Positions 1 to 5,597 of a DNA stretch of 7,711 nt are shown here, one piece after another. The translations under genes were made by a program, and so were the position numbers. The notes beneath the pieces are model-generated. The model made no database searches and was not told the origin of the DNA. It was given only the letters and a program-made list of their open reading frames with translations. Location of the stretch: the NCBI GenBank assembly GCA_007136585.1, contig SLGR01000019.1, positions 1 through 7,711 on the forward strand, given 5' to 3'. This DNA is from Candidatus Sumerlaeota bacterium. Lineage in GTDB: Bacteria; CG03; SLGR01. Positions within the stretch are counted from its first letter, which is position 1. Every line of letters begins with the position of its first letter.

Positions 1-4
1 ATAT

Positions 5-10
5 TCCTCT
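5..10 (-). promoter_or_regulatory. Possible ribosome binding site for a following gene beyond the window
   Basis: The 40 bases after the TAG of the GH94 gene contain no GC-rich hairpin with a T-run. They end, on the minus strand, with TTAGAGGAATAT. AGAGGA lies 4 bases from the window edge, the right position for a start codon a few bases outside. This would fit continuation of the operon. The motif is short and could be chance. Confidence 0.3.
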
Positions 11-40
11 AACCTTCACAGTATTTCCGCTAAAGTTATA

Positions 41-3000
41 CTATTTAAGCGGACTTTTATTCAAGTTCCTTTTAACGGAGATAACCTTAAGGGTCCCCCG
101 GGGCTTCTCAATATCCTCAGGCATAACAGGCTTGTTTTTCTTTAATTCGGCCCCTATCACACCCTCTACAGCCTCCCTGAAAAGCCACCCGCCTGATCCC
201 GTATATCCGTTCCATATCATTCGTCCCGGGTCAAAGTTCGTCAGGATATCAGCCGGCTGTTTATTGGGCTGGCCTCCGTAAACCTCGATCTCCTCCGGGG
301 TAGTATGCGCAACCGGGGTTATCTTTCTCCAGAGCCTGTAGGAGGTCTCCCTGTACCGGGCGGCCTCTTCAGCGTTGCCGGATTTTTCGTGTTTCTCCGC
401 AAGTATACGCGCTGCCTTTATCATCCACTGCACCCCGTGGCAGTACATCCCGTTCTCCCTGACTCCTTCCGGGTAGACGCAGCTCCTTCCAAGGTAAGGT
501 TTACTGTCTTCGTTGAGAGCCGGCCACCCGAGAAGAACCTCGTTTCCCTTCTCAAGCACATCAATCGCGGTATTGAACATTATCTCCGAACGTTCGGGGT
601 TAACACCCGATATCACAGCCCAGGCGGCGGTAAGAGCATCTATCTCCCATATCCCGCTTCCTTTCACCCCTATCTCCGTTCCGTCATCATGAAAAGCCCG
701 CAGGTACCTGTCCTGTCTCCAACTCCTCTCAATAGCTTCCTTCAGCTGCTTTTGTTTATCAAGATAATAGCGTTTCCTATTTTCTCCTTCTTTCTCGCCT
801 ACTATTTCAGTCATCTCGTTAAGTATGTAGTAAAGGAAAAGGCCAAGCCAGACGCTCTCGCCCTTTCCCTGGCTTCCGATCTCATCAAGTCCGTCATTCC
901 AGTCTCCGGCTCCGATAAGCGGAAGACCGTTGACACCCGTCTTTTTATCAAAAACCAGGTCGATTGATCTCAGACAGTGCCTGTATATGGTATCCGAACG
1001 GGTCGTTCTTCCGTAGAGCCCTCCTATGCCGTGAGGGTTTTTCGGTAGCGGCTCAAACGGATCTTCCGAGAAGACGTACGATGTCATCTCGTCAAGTATG
1101 GTTCTGTCTCCTGTTGATTTGATGTACTCAACCGTACCCCAGACAAGCCAGAGCAGGTTGTCCGAAGCGTGACTCCGGCAGGCAAACGCCGTGCTCCCGT
1201 CCGGAAGGGTAAAGAACCAGTGAAAAACATCGCCCTCGGGAAACTGCTGTGAGGCGTGAAGGATGATCTGTTTCCGCGCCATCATCGGGTCCACCCACAT
1301 AATATTTATAGTATCCTGGAGCTGGTCCCTGAAACCGTAAGCGCCGCTTGACTGGTAGAACCCGCGGCGGGCCCAGACCCTGTCAACAAAATCCTGGTAT
1401 TTAAGCCAGTTCTGAAGCCGGTCAAACTCCTCCTGGTTTGTCTTAATTTCCACAGTGGACATAAGATCCCTCCACCAGTTCCTTGTAGTTTCAAGGGCTT
1501 CGTTTACGTTTTCAACGGTCCTGTACCTGCCTACCACCTCACGGGCGGTTTCCATTTCCCCGGCCTGCCCCATAATCACAGCCAGGGACTCCTCCCCGCC
1601 TGACGGAACGGTTACGGTCTTAAGAAGAGCCGCTACACTCCTGTCATCTCCGGTCTTCTCCGGGCAGGGGGACCCCTTCTCAGTCATATAGGGCCTTTCC
1701 GGGGCTCTTCCGGGTCCGAAAAAGACTCCTCTTTCAGTAACTACTGCTTCGGGGTTTCCGGTCATTGCCACAAAGGCCGGACCTTTTCTGAAGGTATTGG
1801 ATGGGTTCTCGTAATATACCGCCCCCGTATCCTCATCTTTTTTTATAGTAAGGGCCGAGGGAGAACCCGAACCGGGCTGACCCTGTTCGGGCATAAACCC
1901 CAGGACCATCTGGAAATAAGGAGAGACCCTGAGCCTCCTGGGCTGATCTGAGTTATTCTTTATCTTAAGCATATATATCCCACAGGGGTCTTCAGGCGGG
2001 ACAAAGACAGTAAGCTCCGTTTCCAGATCCCCTTTCTTCATCCTGAACTCGGCTGTCCCTTCCACGCTGAACTCAGCCTGGTTGGAAGCCTCGCGGTCAT
2101 TAAGGGGATGATGCGTGGGAGAGTACCACTTGCCGCTCTCAGTATCATATATGTAAAAGGCCTCACCGGGGATCTCCCTTGTGACGATATCCGAGCAGTC
2201 AGGTGTTATCCGGTTCTGCTGGGAGTTGTAGTTACTTGTTGTATGAAGCCCCCGGTTCGTCACCATAACAGCGTGTTCAAGCGCGTTACATAGCTGGTGA
2301 TCAAAAGGCCTGGGGGTATACGGAGACTTTACAAGCATATTGTCCCCGTTATTCCTGTACTCGCAGTATGGGAGCGGTGTGCCGGGGGGTATTTTTCCGT
2401 GGCCTATGAAAGGCCTTTCCCGTTTCACCGCTTCCGGCTCAGGTGAAGTTGTTCCGGCTGCGGGCGAGATAATACTGTTTATAGCATCCAGTGCCTCGTC
2501 ACGCCCGGCGGCGCATCCTATAACAAGGGTGAAGTTCATGACCGAACGCGCTTTTACCTGCGCGTCAAGAACCATAGACCCTATGGGATCAAAGGTGGGC
2601 GCGCCTGTACTGTCTGAAGGCCGTTTAAAATCAAGGGTTGAGAGCGCTTCCGGATCCCATACACTCCGGGCCCTTCCTATAAAATCAAGCCGGTAATCAA
2701 GGTACCCTTCGGGAGCAGAATCCAGAGCCATAAACCCCATAAGTTTTGTCTTCTTCTGCCAGGCCAGAACGGCGTTGGCATTACTGTTATATTCAACCTC
2801 GGGGAAAAGTTTTGAGTACTGGGGATGAAACCTGTCGTCGTTCGGCCCGTTAAGCACCCACTCAAGGTAGGGAATTATCTTGAGCGGTCGGTCGGAACCG
2901 GAAAGGTTCTCCACTTTCACATCCCACTTCTCGGCGTGAAGACCCTCTACGGGCAGGGTTATATCAACAGTTGTTTTTATGTCGTTTGATTTATTGACCA

Positions 3001-5584
3001 GCCTTACCCCCTTCCCTTTTTTCTCAACGGAAACTCTTTCAAAACTTCCTGCGGGATAATTTCCTGTCACGGGCCAGAACCCTTTCCCCGGACCTTCGGC
3101 AGCAGTGTCTTTGATAAATACTATCCTACCGCAGGGATCCATAAGATCGTAGCAGCGGCGGCTTATATCATACTCAAATATATCTGTCTGGGACTGGTCT
3201 CGGTTATAAACATCCTTACGGAGCGTGCTGTGAATACTTCCGTCGTCCCGCACGCTAAGCGTATACTTTCCGGTTCGGAGAGTGTAAGTCTTTTTTCTGC
3301 GGCGCCGGTTCTTAAGGACCCTTACAAAAGAGAACCCGCCTGTAGATATGAGAGCGGCAAAGATAGGCAGCACCGCCATCTGCCCTGTTGAAAGCGAGCC
3401 GAAATACTCTATCATCCTCCTGTAAAGGGGGGCGGTTCCCATAGCCTGGGAAGTTGTCCACAGATACTCCCAGTCTTCCCCGCGTGGAAGGTAAAAGGGT
3501 ATCAGGAGCGGCGCCCAGGTCACAAAACGCTTAACGGCCTCCGGGATGTATTTCTGCGCTGAGATCGGACCTATGAACCGGGCGATTTTCTCATCAACCC
3601 TGTCCAGCCCTATAAAACTCCAGTTAACCAGGGTTGCCACCCTGAGTCCCATATGATCCATCCAGATCAGGATACGGAAAAAATCGTATATAAGAATGTA
3701 AAGAAACACGTTCAGGCTCCAGGCCCTGAAATTCTCAGGAGACGAAGTTAAGCTCTGAAAGGTGGCAAAAAACGTTCTTATAAGACCATCCTGGTTATAC
3801 CATGTGGGGTCGGGCATCATCCGCAGAAAAGTAAATATAACAGGGGCCATCCAGAGTCCCCACCGCATAACCCGTACAAGTTGTTTTATAAGTTCAACGG
3901 CCCCCTGTCTGGAGAAGAAGTTGCGTATTATTGATTTATCTTTCTTAAAATAAGCAAGCATAAACACCTGGTTTACCGCAAAGAGCCAGGCTGCGACAGA
4001 CCAGTTAAGAACCCCTGCAAAGGCCTCCGTGTAAAGAAGTTTGACCCCCCCTGTATAAACACCAAGATCAATCATACCCCATTTGTTTACCAGCGGAAAA
4101 GTCACGTAACTTCTACCTTCGAACCCGGCGGTGGTATAATCCCGGAACTTCTCAATTACTACCGGCACCTGAGCCGTATCAAGATAAAAGGCCAAGGCGC
4201 TTCCCACAAAAACCCCCAGAATAGTATCAAAGAAATAAAGCTTCCAGGTCTGAATCTTTCCTTTTCCCTGGAAAGAATATATGACATCTCGGATAAGACT
4301 CACAGCGCCTGAAGAAAACGCTCCGACCGTAAGTCCGAATAAGACCCGGGATCCCATATCAAGCTGAAAGATTCCTATATCTATACCATAGGAAAAACCA
4401 AGGCCGAAGACCGCCCCCCGTGCATAAAGGACCCAGTTTCTGTAGGAATATCGAAGCCTCAGGAAAAAAGGTTTGCTTCCGTCAAAAGTCTCTATAACCG
4501 TTTTCATAAACGGAAATACCAGGGCTCCCGCCGCCGTTCCGACTATAATAGGCAGGGAGGCCATCAGGGTCTGCGCGATATTGCTGGCCAGAAAAAATCT
4601 TAAACCATAGAGCACCGCCATAAATATACCGCTAAAAGCCATTCCTTTTTTAAGCCCCGTTGCGATATTACCAGATATATTTTCCTGAGAGGGCGGGGTT
4701 CCCTGGACACCGTCAAGAAGCATACCGGTAAGTAAATAAGTCATTCCCCACAGGGGAGCATGGGCCATCATGGTCAGAAAAACAGCTGTCAGCGCCTGCC
4801 CTGAAAGAGGAAGAGTCGCTACCGCGGGAGTAGACCCGGCATCTGCTATGTAAGGCGAAAGAACCACAGCAAGGGATATCAGAGCAAGATCCAGATGAGC
4901 CTTTCCAAACTTGAGGAAATCACCTTTTGCGGCATAGCGTATAAGTCCCGTTACGATCTCGCTGAATAAAAACACAACCAGAAACCGGCCGGCCACCTCC
5001 GTAAAGATCTCGTACCGGGCAAGCACCCCTGCACTCAGAGCTCCGCCTGCAAGGCGCAGTATCCCGGGGTTTCCCAGGAGCAGGAGCCACCCGAAAAGAA
5101 AAGGGGTTCCGGCCACCATTACAGCCGTGACGGGTTTTACGTGTCTGCCGCGCGCGGATACCAGTCCGGCGTTAGCGATGGAATATATAAGGAAAGCAAC
5201 AGATGCCGTAAGATGATTTATTACAAAGATCTGAGCCAGCGAACCGGGAACCTGAAGAAGCGCCTGGCTTCCGGAAGCTGAAGCCAGTATGCCGGCAACA
5301 GCAAAATTCTGAAAAACCTCCCGCGGGGTAAGACCTGATCCTGTAATGCCGCGTTTAAGAATAAGGGGGGCCGCAACCCCGGCAAGAGCGATAGCTATAA
5401 CCGCCGCGCCGGCTCCTTCCGCCCCAAGCGCCCTCTGGACAGGACCCAGAATATATATCCCTACCGCTGCAGCCAGGGTAATGACAGTAAATACCCCGTA
5501 TAAAATATCCCGCCTTATTCCGGCTAACGCGCCGCCTCCGGAGTATCTGCCGTTTTCAATTCCCGTATCTATGTAGTTATTCAT
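41..5584 (-). CDS. Polytopic membrane protein with C-terminal GH94-type glycoside phosphorylase module (cyclic beta-1,2-glucan synthase C-terminus-like)
   Basis: This is a complete 1847-residue gene: ATG start, TAG stop, no frameshift. Residues 24-757 carry about 18 hydrophobic helices (for example 26-47, 57-76, 116-142, 151-171, 313-332, 413-432, 449-469, 623-643, 736-755). The basic run RRRRKK at 760-765 follows. Residues ~766-1040 form a first Glyco_transf_36-like sandwich (HPQYSKLFPEVEY, 920-932). A Pro-rich linker leads to a second sandwich at ~1070-1345 (NRITPDCSD near 1124; PGEAFYIYD near 1139). The catalytic domain spans ~1375-1820. Visible motifs are SGAYGFRDQLQD (1413-1424), GDVFHW (1451-1456), R1470 before SDNLLWL, GDWNDG (1560-1565; D1564 is the likely general acid), H1716 and YTGSGGW (1794-1800). 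GH94 enzymes reversibly phosphorolyse beta-glucosidic oligosaccharides. The two-sandwich layout best matches beta-1,2-glucan enzymes, but the substrate is unproven. Helix parity and basic loops put the catalytic part in the cytoplasm. No GT84 or GH189 region is present. The ATG lies 13 bases after the upstream stop and has no well-spaced ribosome binding site, so coupling is likely. The GH94 assignment is firm, the substrate uncertain and the membrane domain unrecognised. Confidence 0.95.
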   Translation of the reverse strand: MNNYIDTGIENGRYSGGGALAGIRRDILYGVFTVITLAAAVGIYILGPVQRALGAEGAGAAVIAIALAGVAAPLILKRGITGSGLTPREVFQNFAVAGILASASGSQALLQVPGSLAQIFVINHLTASVAFLIYSIANAGLVSARGRHVKPVTAVMVAGTPFLFGWLLLLGNPGILRLAGGALSAGVLARYEIFTEVAGRFLVVFLFSEIVTGLIRYAAKGDFLKFGKAHLDLALISLAVVLSPYIADAGSTPAVATLPLSGQALTAVFLTMMAHAPLWGMTYLLTGMLLDGVQGTPPSQENISGNIATGLKKGMAFSGIFMAVLYGLRFFLASNIAQTLMASLPIIVGTAAGALVFPFMKTVIETFDGSKPFFLRLRYSYRNWVLYARGAVFGLGFSYGIDIGIFQLDMGSRVLFGLTVGAFSSGAVSLIRDVIYSFQGKGKIQTWKLYFFDTILGVFVGSALAFYLDTAQVPVVIEKFRDYTTAGFEGRSYVTFPLVNKWGMIDLGVYTGGVKLLYTEAFAGVLNWSVAAWLFAVNQVFMLAYFKKDKSIIRNFFSRQGAVELIKQLVRVMRWGLWMAPVIFTFLRMMPDPTWYNQDGLIRTFFATFQSLTSSPENFRAWSLNVFLYILIYDFFRILIWMDHMGLRVATLVNWSFIGLDRVDEKIARFIGPISAQKYIPEAVKRFVTWAPLLIPFYLPRGEDWEYLWTTSQAMGTAPLYRRMIEYFGSLSTGQMAVLPIFAALISTGGFSFVRVLKNRRRRKKTYTLRTGKYTLSVRDDGSIHSTLRKDVYNRDQSQTDIFEYDISRRCYDLMDPCGRIVFIKDTAAEGPGKGFWPVTGNYPAGSFERVSVEKKGKGVRLVNKSNDIKTTVDITLPVEGLHAEKWDVKVENLSGSDRPLKIIPYLEWVLNGPNDDRFHPQYSKLFPEVEYNSNANAVLAWQKKTKLMGFMALDSAPEGYLDYRLDFIGRARSVWDPEALSTLDFKRPSDSTGAPTFDPIGSMVLDAQVKARSVMNFTLVIGCAAGRDEALDAINSIISPAAGTTSPEPEAVKRERPFIGHGKIPPGTPLPYCEYRNNGDNMLVKSPYTPRPFDHQLCNALEHAVMVTNRGLHTTSNYNSQQNRITPDCSDIVTREIPGEAFYIYDTESGKWYSPTHHPLNDREASNQAEFSVEGTAEFRMKKGDLETELTVFVPPEDPCGIYMLKIKNNSDQPRRLRVSPYFQMVLGFMPEQGQPGSGSPSALTIKKDEDTGAVYYENPSNTFRKGPAFVAMTGNPEAVVTERGVFFGPGRAPERPYMTEKGSPCPEKTGDDRSVAALLKTVTVPSGGEESLAVIMGQAGEMETAREVVGRYRTVENVNEALETTRNWWRDLMSTVEIKTNQEEFDRLQNWLKYQDFVDRVWARRGFYQSSGAYGFRDQLQDTINIMWVDPMMARKQIILHASQQFPEGDVFHWFFTLPDGSTAFACRSHASDNLLWLVWGTVEYIKSTGDRTILDEMTSYVFSEDPFEPLPKNPHGIGGLYGRTTRSDTIYRHCLRSIDLVFDKKTGVNGLPLIGAGDWNDGLDEIGSQGKGESVWLGLFLYYILNEMTEIVGEKEGENRKRYYLDKQKQLKEAIERSWRQDRYLRAFHDDGTEIGVKGSGIWEIDALTAAWAVISGVNPERSEIMFNTAIDVLEKGNEVLLGWPALNEDSKPYLGRSCVYPEGVRENGMYCHGVQWMIKAARILAEKHEKSGNAEEAARYRETSYRLWRKITPVAHTTPEEIEVYGGQPNKQPADILTNFDPGRMIWNGYTGSGGWLFREAVEGVIGAELKKNKPVMPEDIEKPRGTLKVISVKRNLNKSPLK

Positions 5585-5597
5585 TTTTCTGTACCGG

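Noticed and set aside
11-40. Terminator after the GH94 gene
   Set aside because: The short sequence visible has no inverted repeat followed by a T-run on the minus strand. The operon may continue beyond the window.
305-967. A 220-codon plus-strand open frame
   Set aside because: It lies wholly antisense to the GH94 catalytic domain, where the minus-strand frame has clear conserved motifs. Its translation has no recognisable domain.
3860-3883. Possible glycosyltransferase QxxRW motif (Q568-L-V-R-V-M-R-W575)
   Set aside because: The spacing does not match QxxRW: two residues too many lie between the first Arg and the Trp. It sits in a short basic loop leading into a membrane helix, with no glycosyltransferase domain around it.
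5592-5597. ACCGGT palindrome between the two genes as a terminator or operator
   Set aside because: It is only a 6-base self-complementary site with no matching flanks, loop or T-run, so it cannot form a meaningful terminator stem.
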